12,344 nt of DNA from an uncultured Gemmatimonadota bacterium (GTDB lineage: Bacteria > Gemmatimonadota > Gemmatimonadetes > Longimicrobiales > Gaopeijiaceae). The DNA lies in assembly GCA_937136445.1 (NCBI GenBank), contig CAKZOQ010000144.1, positions 1 to 12,344 of the forward strand, written 5' to 3'. How positions within the stretch are numbered: position 1 is the stretch's first letter; each line of letters opens with the position of its first letter. This document shows positions 1 through 7,280 of the stretch, in pieces. A program made the position numbers and the translations under genes. Under the pieces are notes generated by a model, which was not told the DNA's origin, made no database searches, and was given only the letters and a program-made list of their open reading frames with translations.

Positions 1-1
1 T

Positions 2-676
2 CCGGCGGGCCTGGGCTTCGCCGAAGCCCTCCGGGCGCTCCTCCGTCAGGATCCGGACGTGGTGATGGTGGGAGAGATCCGGGATCGGGAGACGGCGGAG
101 ATCGCCATGGCCGCGGCGGTGACCGGACACCTGGTCCTGTCCACCCTGCACACCAACGACGCCGCCGGGGCCGTGACCCGGCTGCTGGACATGGGCGTGC
201 CGCCCTTCCTCGTGGCCGGAGGGCTCACCGGGGTGGTGGCCCAGCGCCTCGTACGCCGCATCTGCCGGGCCTGCCGGGGACGGGGGTGCGAGGCATGCCA
301 CGAGGGCTACCAGGGCAGGACGGGGGTCTTCCAGGTCCTCACGGTGACGGACCGGATGCGGGATGCCACCACCCAGGGCGCCTCCACCGGCGAGCTCCGT
401 CGCCTCGCCCGGGACGGGGGCATGCAGTCCCTGGCCGAGGACGCCCGCCGGGTGGCGGCGGAGGGCCTCACCACCCCCCATGAAATAGGACGGGTCCTCC
501 ACGCCGATCCCGGGGCCTCCCGGCCGTGCGAAGGGTGCGGTACGGAGATGCCGTCGGCGGCGCGGGCCTGCCCGGGGTGCGGGCGAGCCCGCTTCCGTTC
601 TTGCCGATGCGGGCACCGTCTGGAGCCAGGCTGGAGGTACTGCCCCGGATGCATCCGGAAGGTCGAGGGGGTGTGA
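2..676 (+). CDS. GspE/PilB-type secretion or type IV pilus ATPase, C-terminal part, with added double zinc ribbon
   Basis: The reading frame is open from base 2, so the N-terminal domains and Walker A lie outside the window; 224 residues remain. What is visible is the second half of a GspE/PilB AAA-type ATPase, which drives assembly of type II secretion pseudopili or type IV pili from the cytoplasmic face. Diagnostic motifs are the Walker B-like DPDVVMVGEIRD (about 50-85) and the His box TGHLVLSTLHTND (about 125-160). The family's tetracysteine motif is present but compressed: CxxC-x4-CxxC at 263-298, followed by GYQGRTGVF. After the usual C-terminal helices the protein continues with two more zinc-knuckle units at about 527-652 (CxxC-x10-CxxC, then CxC-x10-CxxC), a double zinc ribbon not normally present in these ATPases. 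The stop is TGA at 674-676. Whether it serves a type II secretion system or pili cannot be told from this fragment. Confidence 0.9.
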   Translation, partial: PAGLGFAEALRALLRQDPDVVMVGEIRDRETAEIAMAAAVTGHLVLSTLHTNDAAGAVTRLLDMGVPPFLVAGGLTGVVAQRLVRRICRACRGRGCEACHEGYQGRTGVFQVLTVTDRMRDATTQGASTGELRRLARDGGMQSLAEDARRVAAEGLTTPHEIGRVLHADPGASRPCEGCGTEMPSAARACPGCGRARFRSCRCGHRLEPGWRYCPGCIRKVEGV

Positions 677-1434
677 TCGAGGGGATGTCTCGCCGCACCC
701 GAGCCCCGGGTACTCCAGCAGGAAGCCTTGTGCCCCACCTCGCGCAGCAGACGTCCCACCGGATCACCTGCACCCTGCCACAGGTGGCGGTCCGCGATCC
801 GGTTGAGGGCTCTACGCACGTCCGGGAACCGACCGGCCACCGCCTCGAGGAGCTCCCCCAGCCCGTACCGCTCCGCTTCGGGGGAGCGGGAGGCCATCTG
901 GTATCCTACCCGTCCCATCTCCTCGTAGTAGCTCAGGGGAGGCGCGCCACGGCGGTTGACCCGGGACTCCACGAAGTCGGGAAAGAACCCGGTGAGCCAG
1001 AGGGAGTAGTTGCCCAGGTGGGTGCGGAGGAGAAACGCCTCCCGGTGGCCAGCCTCGGTGAGGCGCAGGACCATGTCCACCAGGTATCGGAACTCCTCCG
1101 GGGCGTCGTCGGTGATGCGATACGCTCTCCTGCCCTGGCCGAAGCGGACCACCAACGAAGCCACGTAGTCCGCGGTGCCCCGGTCGGTGACCCCGGCCTC
1201 GAGGAGGCTCTGCCGGACGAGGACGTAGAAGACCTGGGCGGGGCTGAGGGAGACCGTGGTCTCGGTGAGGAGGGCGTTGAGGACCCGCGGGTCGTCGAGG
1301 AGGCTGTCGAGGCCGTCCTCTTCCAGGCGGGTCCGGATGGTGGCCCGGAGCTCGTCGTCGTCGGCTGCGATGAGCTCCACGAGGTGGAGCGCATCTCTTC
1401 GTCCGAAGCTTGCGCGCAGCGTGGGCAGAATCAT
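307..1434 (-). CDS. Conserved-looking hypothetical protein, C-terminus probably a run-on
   Basis: The start ATG at 1432-1434 has an AGGAG ribosome-binding site five bases upstream (1440-1444), so the 5' end is well supported. The frame is 375 residues long, but only about the first 237 (to about 723) look like a folded protein. That part is mostly helical and acidic, with an aromatic central stretch around residues 133-180 containing THLGNYSLWLTGFFPDF and PPLSYYEEMG. No signal peptide, membrane segment or catalytic motif is evident, and I do not recognise a family. After about residue 237 the sequence turns Arg/Pro/Ser-rich and runs antisense through the 3' end of the ATPase gene for 370 bases. 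In that overlap the two frames share their wobble positions, so the open frame is easily explained as a high-GC shadow. Either the natural stop was lost by mutation or sequence error, or the tail is a real but young extension. It lies 81 bases after the enolase gene on the same strand and may be the last gene of that operon. Confidence 0.6.
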   Translation of the reverse strand: MILPTLRASFGRRDALHLVELIAADDDELRATIRTRLEEDGLDSLLDDPRVLNALLTETTVSLSPAQVFYVLVRQSLLEAGVTDRGTADYVASLVVRFGQGRRAYRITDDAPEEFRYLVDMVLRLTEAGHREAFLLRTHLGNYSLWLTGFFPDFVESRVNRRGAPPLSYYEEMGRVGYQMASRSPEAERYGLGELLEAVAGRFPDVRRALNRIADRHLWQGAGDPVGRLLREVGHKASCWSTRGSGAARHPLDHTPSTFRMHPGQYLQPGSRRCPHRQERKRARPHPGQARAADGISVPHPSHGREAPGSAWRTRPISWGVVRPSAATRRASSARDCMPPSRARRRSSPVEAPWVVASRIRSVTVRTWKTPVLPW

Positions 1435-1471
1435 GGCGGCTCCTGTGCGATTCCTGGGGGGGATGTGCCGC

Positions 1472-1492
1472 GGTCAACATAGGTGTTGAACC
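1472..1492. repeat. Imperfect inverted repeat in the gap after the enolase gene
   Basis: The 81-base gap 1435-1515 between the enolase stop and the next minus-strand start contains GGTCAACA, a 4-base loop, and TGTTGAACC, which pair with one bulged A. It is AT-rich compared with its surroundings. No T-run follows on either strand, so it is not a convincing terminator. It could be an operator or a weak attenuator. The minus-strand TTGACC inside it resembles a -35 box but has no good -10 partner. Confidence 0.25.
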
Positions 1493-1515
1493 ACGAAGCC
1501 GCCGGTGAAGGTCCC

Positions 1516-2625
1516 TCAGGTGGTCCCGAAGCTCGCCACCCTCTGGGTGAGGGATTCGATGCGCTCCCGGTCCGGCTCCACCCCCATCCCGGGGCCCTCG
1601 GGCACCCGGACGTGGCCGTCTTCCACCACGAACTCCGGGTCCACCACATCCCGCTCCCAGTACCTCCGGCTGGCAGAGATGTCGCCGGGAAGGGTGAAGC
1701 CGGGGAGAGATGCCAGGGCGACGTTGTGGGCCCGTCCCACGCCGGATTCGAGCATCCCCCCGCACCATACGGCCAGCCCCCGGTCCCGCATGAGGTCGTG
1801 GATGGCCATGGAAGGTCCGAGCCCACCCACCCGACCGGGCTTGATGTTGATGATGCGCCCGGCGCCGAGCTCCAGGGCCAGCGCGGCATCCTCCGGCCGG
1901 GTGATGGACTCGTCCAGGCAGACGGGGGTCTCCAGCTGCTCTTGAAGCCGGGCGTGCTCCACCAGGTCGTGATGCGCCAGCGGCTGCTCCAGCATGAGGA
2001 GGCCCAGAGGGTCGAGCTCGCGAAGTCGCGGAGCGTCGGCCAGCCGGTAGGCGGAGTTGGCGTCCGCCATGAGCTCGAGATCGGGAAAGGCCTCCCGAAG
2101 CCCCGCCAGCATCTCGATGTCCCGTCCAGGCTTGATCTTGATCTTCACCCGGGCGTACCCCTCCTCCACGTACCCGGCCACCTTCTCGTGAAGGGCCTCG
2201 TCGCGCTTCTGAAGGCCCACGCTCACGCCCACCCGGACCCGGTCGCGGGTCCCGCCGAGCTTCCTGGCGAGGGAGACGCCGTCCATGCGCGCCGCCAGGT
2301 CCCATCCCCCCATCTCCACCGCCGCCCGCGCCATCCGATGCCCACGGATCCAGCTCACGGGGGCGAGGAGGTCCCCCGGGGTCTCGGCCTCCCGACCGAC
2401 GACCTCGGGGAGGATGAAGTCGGTGAGGATGTGCCAGGCGGTGTCCGTCGTCTCGTAGGAGTACGCCGGGTCCTCGGCGGCGACGCACTCACTCCAGGCC
2501 TCGTGCCCCTCCCCGTAGAGCGTGAGAAGGAGGATCCGACGGTGCTGCCTCCCGCCGCTGCTGATCTCGAAGAACTCCCGCAGGCTGAGGGAGATCTCCC
2601 GGAGAACCGCCCCCTCGACCTTCAC
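1516..2625 (-). CDS. menC: Enolase-superfamily o-succinylbenzoate synthase / N-succinylamino acid racemase (MenC/NSAR family)
   Basis: This 369-residue protein has the full muconate-lactonizing-enzyme fold of the OSBS/NSAR subgroup. Catalytic residues seen: the KxK pair K161/K163 in VKIKIKPGRD, metal ligands D188 (MADAN), E213 (LEQP) and D238/E239 (CLDES), and the opposing general acid/base K262 in INIKPGRVGG. Arg265, three residues after K262, matches the second-shell Arg reported (from memory) to favour racemase activity in the Amycolatopsis NSAR/OSBS enzyme. The family does either dehydration of SHCHC to o-succinylbenzoate for menaquinone or racemisation of N-succinylamino acids, often both. 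No menaquinone gene is in the window, while a COG3375-type GNAT acyltransferase and an M20 deacylase sit in the same operon, so I favour N-succinylamino acid racemase. The start is GTG at 2623-2625, overlapping the preceding stop as GTGA, with GGAG seven bases upstream. The same frame stays open far upstream, but that part is a shadow of the flavoprotein gene. Confidence 0.88.
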   Translation of the reverse strand: MKVEGAVLREISLSLREFFEISSGGRQHRRILLLTLYGEGHEAWSECVAAEDPAYSYETTDTAWHILTDFILPEVVGREAETPGDLLAPVSWIRGHRMARAAVEMGGWDLAARMDGVSLARKLGGTRDRVRVGVSVGLQKRDEALHEKVAGYVEEGYARVKIKIKPGRDIEMLAGLREAFPDLELMADANSAYRLADAPRLRELDPLGLLMLEQPLAHHDLVEHARLQEQLETPVCLDESITRPEDAALALELGAGRIINIKPGRVGGLGPSMAIHDLMRDRGLAVWCGGMLESGVGRAHNVALASLPGFTLPGDISASRRYWERDVVDPEFVVEDGHVRVPEGPGMGVEPDRERIESLTQRVASFGTT

Positions 2626-3926
2626 GAGACCGCTCCGGCCAGGGCTGCGGCGTCCGGCGCACCCGCCCCTTCGTCCCCGAGGACCTCGAGCTCCTGCGCC
2701 AGGGCGGGCATCACCTGATCCACCTGCTCCCACCCCACCCGGAGGAGGAAGGTGCTGTTCCGCCCGTAGGCCTTGGAGCCGAGGATGAAGAACTGCGGCT
2801 CCGGGGTTCGGAGGGCGTCCACCCCGAGGGTGGGCTGGGTCATGCAGTCGCTCCCGCCTTCGGCGCCGAGGAGGGCCGCAGAGAGACCCATGGGCCCGAG
2901 GGTCGCGTAGCACTCGTGGACCTGGAGCTGCCGGTAGAGGGCCCCGTCCCCCACCGATCCAGTGAGGGACAGGATCTCGTCCACGACCTCCACCCGGGAC
3001 CCTGGCGACGTCTCCCCTCCGGATCCCCCCTGCAATCGAAGGGTGACCCGGAGGGCCCCGCCCTCCCCCGGCTCCAACGACTCCACCGTGGCGCCCCGCA
3101 CCGCCTCGAAGCCGTCGGCCACTTCCGCGGACGGAGCCCCCGCCAACCGCTCGGCCTCCCGGTGCAACGTCTCCCGAGCCGGGAGGGGGTCGTCGTCCAG
3201 GCGGAAGGACGGCTCCGGGTTCCTGAGGGCCCACACCACCCGCGTCCCGGGCCGGCTGCGGACCAGCTCCCCCAGCCCTCGCGCCGCGGTCTGGGCCGAG
3301 TGCCCCGCACCCACCAGGAGAATCCGTCGGCCGGCCCAGCCCTCCAACTCCTCCGGGGTGGGGATTCCTCGCATCATCCGCTCCCTGGCCGCGGCCTCGC
3401 CCGGGGCCGGGACGCCCCCGACGCCCAGGGCGTTGGGTTGGCCCCAGGTTCCCGTACAGTCCAGCACCGCGTCGGCCCGCTCCACCCACTCCCGTCCGTC
3501 GCCGTCGCGAAGTAGGAGACGGAAGGGACGACCGGCCCGCGCCCCCGTCCCGATCTCGTCGCTTTTCAGGAGTCCCTCCCGACCCACCCGCATCACCCGG
3601 ACCCCGGTGCGCACCGACGGGGCCACCGCCGGGAGGGCCGCCAGAGGCTCCAGGAGCTCCGTCACCAGCTCCTTTCCGGTGGGCCGTCGGTCGCCGTCGG
3701 GGAGGTGGATCCCCGCGTCGGAGAGATGCCGCCGCGCCCGCGGGGAGGCGTTCAGCTCCCAGGGGGTGAAGAGGCGCACATGGCCCCACTGCCGCACATG
3801 ATGGCCCACCTGGGGTCCGGCTTCGTACAGCGCGAAGGACAGCCCATGGTCGACGGCGGCGAGGGCGGCTTCGAGCCCCACGGGACCGGCCCCGAGGATG
3901 GCGAGGGAGGGATGGGAAGAGGTCAT
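2622..3926 (-). CDS. FAD/NAD(P)-binding flavoprotein oxidoreductase or monooxygenase, substrate unknown
   Basis: This 434-residue soluble protein has two Rossmann dinucleotide motifs: ILGAGPVGLEA near the N-terminus (residues 10-20, FAD) and LLVGAGHSA at 204-211 (NAD(P)H). This is the two-domain layout of flavin monooxygenases and related disulfide-reductase-like enzymes. Other marks are GHVRLFTPWELN (48-59), a DCTGTWGQPN strand-turn at 156-165 and a late ILGSKAYGRNSTFLL segment (381-395). I associate this pattern with a family of unassigned flavoproteins, some near arsenic-resistance genes (ArsO-like), but the link is from memory. No CxxxxC redox pair of the thioredoxin-reductase type is seen. 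Its ATG overlaps the acyltransferase stop (ATGA) and its stop overlaps the enolase GTG, so it sits inside the putative D- to L-amino acid pathway. I infer oxidation or hydroxylation of an amino- or hydroxy-acid-related substrate, without direct evidence. No clear Shine-Dalgarno precedes the start, which suggests translational coupling. Confidence 0.8.
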   Translation of the reverse strand: MTSSHPSLAILGAGPVGLEAALAAVDHGLSFALYEAGPQVGHHVRQWGHVRLFTPWELNASPRARRHLSDAGIHLPDGDRRPTGKELVTELLEPLAALPAVAPSVRTGVRVMRVGREGLLKSDEIGTGARAGRPFRLLLRDGDGREWVERADAVLDCTGTWGQPNALGVGGVPAPGEAAARERMMRGIPTPEELEGWAGRRILLVGAGHSAQTAARGLGELVRSRPGTRVVWALRNPEPSFRLDDDPLPARETLHREAERLAGAPSAEVADGFEAVRGATVESLEPGEGGALRVTLRLQGGSGGETSPGSRVEVVDEILSLTGSVGDGALYRQLQVHECYATLGPMGLSAALLGAEGGSDCMTQPTLGVDALRTPEPQFFILGSKAYGRNSTFLLRVGWEQVDQVMPALAQELEVLGDEGAGAPDAAALAGAVS

Positions 3927-4756
3927 GGTGTCAGCAGGTAGTCGGAGGTGAGGGGGCCACGGTAGAACTCGCGAACCTCCCCGCCGCGGTCCAGGACGGC
4001 GCGGCAGATGGCCCGGGTGGCCTCACGCCACGCCCGAGCCAGCCCCGGGTCGGCGTGCATGAGTGTGGGGAGGTTCGACGGGATGGCCATGAGGAGCCCG
4101 CCCGGCGCCGACTCGTCGACGGCGGCGAGGTCCGGCTCGCCAGGGGCCGGGCGCCCGTCCTCTCTCTCCACCCACCCCAACACGCGAAGGGCTCCGTCAG
4201 GGTCCAGGACGTCCCCGGGGGGACCGGCCCCGTCCATCCGGGCCACCACCCGGGGGCTCGTCATCTCCCACCGGGCCACGAAGCGGTCCGTACCGATGCC
4301 GGCGTGGAGGGGCGAGTCCGTGTCACCGTACATGTTCTCTCGGTACTCCCGCACGACGGCGCCCAGATGATGGAGGTTCAGATGGGCATTCCGAGCCTGG
4401 AGGGGGTCGAAGGTCCAGAACATGGTCTCCACCCCCTTCTCGAGCAGTCGGGCTCGTTGGTAGGCCTTGAGGCGGCGACCCAGGCCGGCATCGCGGTGGG
4501 CCCGCCCCACCGCCAGCATGTCGGACCAATGGACCACGTTGCCGTCCCGGAGGCCGGTGAGCCCGAACACGAATCCGGCGAGCTCACCCCCGGGCGCCCA
4601 GGCGCCGGCGGACACGCCGCCCAGGATCTGCCCCACCTTCAGGATCGCCGCCGGGACCCGCTCGCTGAATCCCTCGCCCCAGGTCTCTTCCTGGAGTCGG
4701 ACGCAGGCCCGGTAGTCCGCCATGGAGCGGAAGGGCCGGAGCTCGTACCCCGTCAC
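3923..4756 (-). CDS. GNAT-family acyltransferase (COG3375 type), candidate D-amino acid N-succinyltransferase
   Basis: This 277-residue protein has a GNAT domain in its first two thirds. The acyl-CoA pyrophosphate-binding loop is R-x-x-G-x-G (R88 to G93, RDAGLG), after the strand WSDMLAV. The segment TFDPLQARNAHLNLHHLGA (115-133), then a YRENMYG turn and GIGTDRF (153-159), is characteristic of the COG3375 group, larger than typical GNATs. Members of this group encoded beside NSAR-type enolases have been described in Geobacillus as succinyl-CoA:D-amino acid N-succinyltransferases. I infer that role here from the enolase and M20 neighbours. The distal third (about 165-277) is less familiar and could be the substrate-recognition part. 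The start is GTG at 4754-4756, overlapping the M20 stop as GTGA, with a strong GGAGGT nine bases upstream. The natural acyl group and amino acid are not visible from sequence. Confidence 0.85.
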   Translation of the reverse strand: MTGYELRPFRSMADYRACVRLQEETWGEGFSERVPAAILKVGQILGGVSAGAWAPGGELAGFVFGLTGLRDGNVVHWSDMLAVGRAHRDAGLGRRLKAYQRARLLEKGVETMFWTFDPLQARNAHLNLHHLGAVVREYRENMYGDTDSPLHAGIGTDRFVARWEMTSPRVVARMDGAGPPGDVLDPDGALRVLGWVEREDGRPAPGEPDLAAVDESAPGGLLMAIPSNLPTLMHADPGLARAWREATRAICRAVLDRGGEVREFYRGPLTSDYLLTP

Positions 4757-5955
4757 GACTTCGCTACCTCCGGGTCCAGGAGAAGGAGCCGCGCCAGGAG
4801 GGCGCAGCGATCCAGGGAGGGCTCCACCACGATGTGCTCGTGTCGGGCGTGGGCTCCGTCGCCTACGCAGCCCAGCCCGTCCAGGGTGGCGGTGTGACGG
4901 CTGGTGGTGTTGCCGTCGGACGCACCGCCCACGCGCGCCTCCTCCAGGTCGAACCCCAGCTCCCGTCCCGCGTCCCGCGCCGCCCTCCAGAGGGCCTGGT
5001 TCCGCGGGGTGGCCTCCATGGGCGGAATGAGCATCCCGCCCTCCACCTCCAGCCGGACCCCCTCGACCCTGGGGACCAGCGACCGGATGGCCCGCTCCAC
5101 CTCGTCGCCGGCGTCCACGGTGGGGACCCGCACATCCACCCGGGCCCGTGCTTCGGGCGCCACCACATTGGGGCGGGCGCCTCCATCCACCACCCCCACA
5201 TTCACCGTGATGCCGCGATCCAGATCGGTGAGCGCGTGGAGCGCGTGGATGACGTGGGCGAGCTCCTGGATGGCGCTGGCGCCCTTCTCGGGTTCGAGGC
5301 CGGCGTGGGCCGGGCGGCCCCGGACGACGACGGTCATGTGGCCGACGCCCTTCCGGGCCGTCTTGATCCGCCCGGAGGCACCCAGGGCCGGCTCCAGCAC
5401 CCAGGCTCGGTCCGCCTCCCGGGCCAGGCGCTCCACCAGGGGACGTGACTCCGGGCTGCCGATCTCTTCGTCGGAGTTGACCAGCACCACCACCGGGAGG
5501 GCCGGCTCCAGCCCCCGTCGCGCCAGCGCCCGGAGCGCCACCACCATCTGGGTGAGGCCACCCTTCATGTCCAAGGTGCCCGGCCCGTGGAGGCGACCGT
5601 CCTCTTCCGTCACCGGCATCTCCTCCAGCGTCCCGACGGGCCAGACGGTGTCGGTATGGCCCACCAGGAGCTGGGTCGGGCGGCCGTGGGAGGCGCCGGG
5701 TCCCCGGGCCACGAGTAGGCCGCCGCTCCGCCCCTCTCCCGGGACGAGCTCCAGCGAGAAGTCGAGCTCTTCCAGCACCGTGGCGAACCGCTCCTGCACC
5801 GGCTCCTGGGCGGCGGGCACGTCGGTGGGGGACTCGAGTTCCGCCAGCTCGCGGAGGAGCGAGACGAACTCGTGGCGGGCGCGGTGGACGTCCCGCCGCA
5901 GGTCTCGCCCGAGCTCCGTGACCCCGGTCCCCGCTCCTCCACCTGGACGCCTCAC
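4753..5955 (-). CDS. M20-family metallopeptidase / deacylase, candidate N-succinyl-L-amino acid desuccinylase
   Basis: This 400-residue cytoplasmic M20 hydrolase has the expected two-metal site. H100 lies in VGHTDTV, D129 in GTLDMKGG, the catalytic base E163 and ligand E164 in SDEEIGS, E188 in VLEPA, and H369 in GAHARHE. A dimerisation lid is inserted at roughly residues 200-310 (KGVGHMTVVVRGRPAHAG onward), as in glutamate carboxypeptidase and ArgE/DapE-like enzymes. I chose GTG at 5953-5955 because it overlaps the glcF stop as GTGA, keeps the frame and has GAGGAG about eight bases upstream; the open frame continues upstream only as a shadow of glcF. The family hydrolyses N-acyl amino acids or short peptides. 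Placed between a GNAT acyltransferase and an NSAR-type enolase, it would remove the succinyl group from the L-product and make the D-to-L conversion irreversible. A carboxypeptidase G2-like or plain N-acyl-amino acid hydrolase activity is the alternative. Confidence 0.87.
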   Translation of the reverse strand: MRRPGGGAGTGVTELGRDLRRDVHRARHEFVSLLRELAELESPTDVPAAQEPVQERFATVLEELDFSLELVPGEGRSGGLLVARGPGASHGRPTQLLVGHTDTVWPVGTLEEMPVTEEDGRLHGPGTLDMKGGLTQMVVALRALARRGLEPALPVVVLVNSDEEIGSPESRPLVERLAREADRAWVLEPALGASGRIKTARKGVGHMTVVVRGRPAHAGLEPEKGASAIQELAHVIHALHALTDLDRGITVNVGVVDGGARPNVVAPEARARVDVRVPTVDAGDEVERAIRSLVPRVEGVRLEVEGGMLIPPMEATPRNQALWRAARDAGRELGFDLEEARVGGASDGNTTSRHTATLDGLGCVGDGAHARHEHIVVEPSLDRCALLARLLLLDPEVAKS

Positions 5956-7280
5956 CCGTCCCGCTCCTCGTCGTAGAACCCGGCCCTCCGGTAGCTCACG
6001 TCCAGGAGCTCCACCGGGTGCATTACGCCCTCGGGCGCGCCCTGCAGCCGGAGTCCGGCCCCGATCTGCATCATGCACCCCGGATTGGCCGTGGCCACCA
6101 CCTCGCACTCCGTGGCGCGGACGGACCGGACCTTGTCGGCCCCGATGCGCCCGCCCAGCTCGGGGTGGGTGATGCCATAGATGCCCGCGCCGCCACAGCA
6201 CTCGTCGGCGTCCTCCACCAGGCGCACCTCCGCGCCGGGCACCGCCTTCAGCACCGCCAGGGGCGCCTGACGGATGCCCTGGGCGTGGAGGAGGTGACAA
6301 GGATGGTCCACCGCCACCCGGCAGGGAACCGGAGCGCCGGTGCGGGGGCCCAGCTCCGCCAGGAGTTCGTTCACGTCGCGGACGCGCCGGGCCAGCGCCC
6401 CGGCGTCGCTCTCCGCAGGGTCACCACCGAGCAGCTCGTCGTACTCCTTCATGGTGGCGCCGCACCCGGCGGCGTTCACCACTACATGATCCACATCGGC
6501 GTCCAGGAACCGGCGCACCTCGGTCCGCGCCAGCCTCCGGGCCGTCTCCAGGTCGCCCCCGTGGGCATGAAGAGCCCCGCAACATCCGCCCCCGGGCATC
6601 GCCACCACCTGGCATCCGTTGGCCTCCAGCACCCGCGCGGTCGCCTGGTTCACCCGGTCGTAGAGGCCTTCCTGGACACAACCGGTGAGGAGGGCCACCC
6701 GGGGGCCTGTGGTGGGTGGCGCCGGATCCTCCGGCGCCTCCTGACCCTCCGTCGCCCGGATCCAGCGGAGGCCCTCCCAACGCTCGGTGGATGCCAGCAT
6801 GGCCAGCCCGAACCGTGCCGACCGGAACGGACCCCACCCGGGAAGGGCCCGGGCGCCGAGGGACGCGAGGCCGGTGTTTCGCAGGAAGGCGCCCACCCCC
6901 AGGAAGAGGGCCCGACCGGGGCGGGAGCCGAAGATCCTCAGGAGGAGCCGGGTGGGGAGGGCGGGCGGGCGAGCCCGAGCCGCCACGTCCCGCGCCACCT
7001 CCAGGAGGGCGCCGTACTCCACCCCCGAGGGACACACGGGCTCACAGGCTCGGCACCCGAGGCAGCGATCGATGTGCACCCGGAAGGCGTCGGAGGCCGG
7101 ATCCAGGCGACCCTCCACCACCGCACCCATGAGGTGGAGGCGACCCCGGGGGGAGTCGGCCTCGTCCCCCAGCCGTACATATGTGGGGCAGGCCGGGAGA
7201 CAGAAGCCGCAGTGCACGCACGGCATGAGACGGTCGGCGTGCTCCGCCAGCGCCTGCCCCAGGATTCCGACCTCGCTCAT
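5952..7280 (-). CDS. glcF: Glycolate/2-hydroxyacid oxidase iron-sulfur subunit GlcF
   Basis: This 442-residue protein would carry electrons from the flavin subunits toward the membrane quinone pool. The N-terminus has two [4Fe-4S] ferredoxin motifs: C21-C24-C27-C31 (CVHCGFCLPAC) and C73-C76-C79-C83 (CLGCRACEPVC). Two CCG domains follow, with CCG at C233-C234 (plus C273) and at C361-C362 (plus C328 and C402), the arrangement of GlcF and LldE/HdrB-like proteins. Length and order match GlcF. The start ATG at 7278-7280 overlaps the glcE stop as ATGA and has GGAG eight bases upstream. No membrane segment is obvious, so membrane attachment would be peripheral. Together with the next two upstream genes it forms a complete three-subunit enzyme; the substrate (glycolate, D-lactate or another 2-hydroxyacid) is not fixed by the sequence. 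Confidence 0.93.
   Translation of the reverse strand: MSEVGILGQALAEHADRLMPCVHCGFCLPACPTYVRLGDEADSPRGRLHLMGAVVEGRLDPASDAFRVHIDRCLGCRACEPVCPSGVEYGALLEVARDVAARARPPALPTRLLLRIFGSRPGRALFLGVGAFLRNTGLASLGARALPGWGPFRSARFGLAMLASTERWEGLRWIRATEGQEAPEDPAPPTTGPRVALLTGCVQEGLYDRVNQATARVLEANGCQVVAMPGGGCCGALHAHGGDLETARRLARTEVRRFLDADVDHVVVNAAGCGATMKEYDELLGGDPAESDAGALARRVRDVNELLAELGPRTGAPVPCRVAVDHPCHLLHAQGIRQAPLAVLKAVPGAEVRLVEDADECCGGAGIYGITHPELGGRIGADKVRSVRATECEVVATANPGCMMQIGAGLRLQGAPEGVMHPVELLDVSYRRAGFYDEERDG

Noticed and set aside
1460..1480. Minus-strand TTGACC in the gap before the hypothetical gene as a promoter
   Set aside because: No -10-like hexamer occurs at suitable spacing; the downstream sequence is C-rich.
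1516..2625. Dedicated menaquinone-biosynthesis OSBS as the first choice for the enolase
   Set aside because: Not excluded, but ranked lower, because there is no other men gene here and the GNAT and M20 neighbours fit the racemase pathway better.
1483..2718. Plus-strand open frame of 411 codons opposite the enolase gene
   Set aside because: The minus strand carries a complete enolase with all catalytic residues; the plus frame has no recognisable domain.
1516..3789. Apparent 757-residue fusion of an extra N-terminal region to the enolase
   Set aside because: The upstream part is Gly/Arg/Pro-rich and out of frame with the flavoprotein encoded there. The GTGA overlap start at 2625 gives a normal-length enolase.
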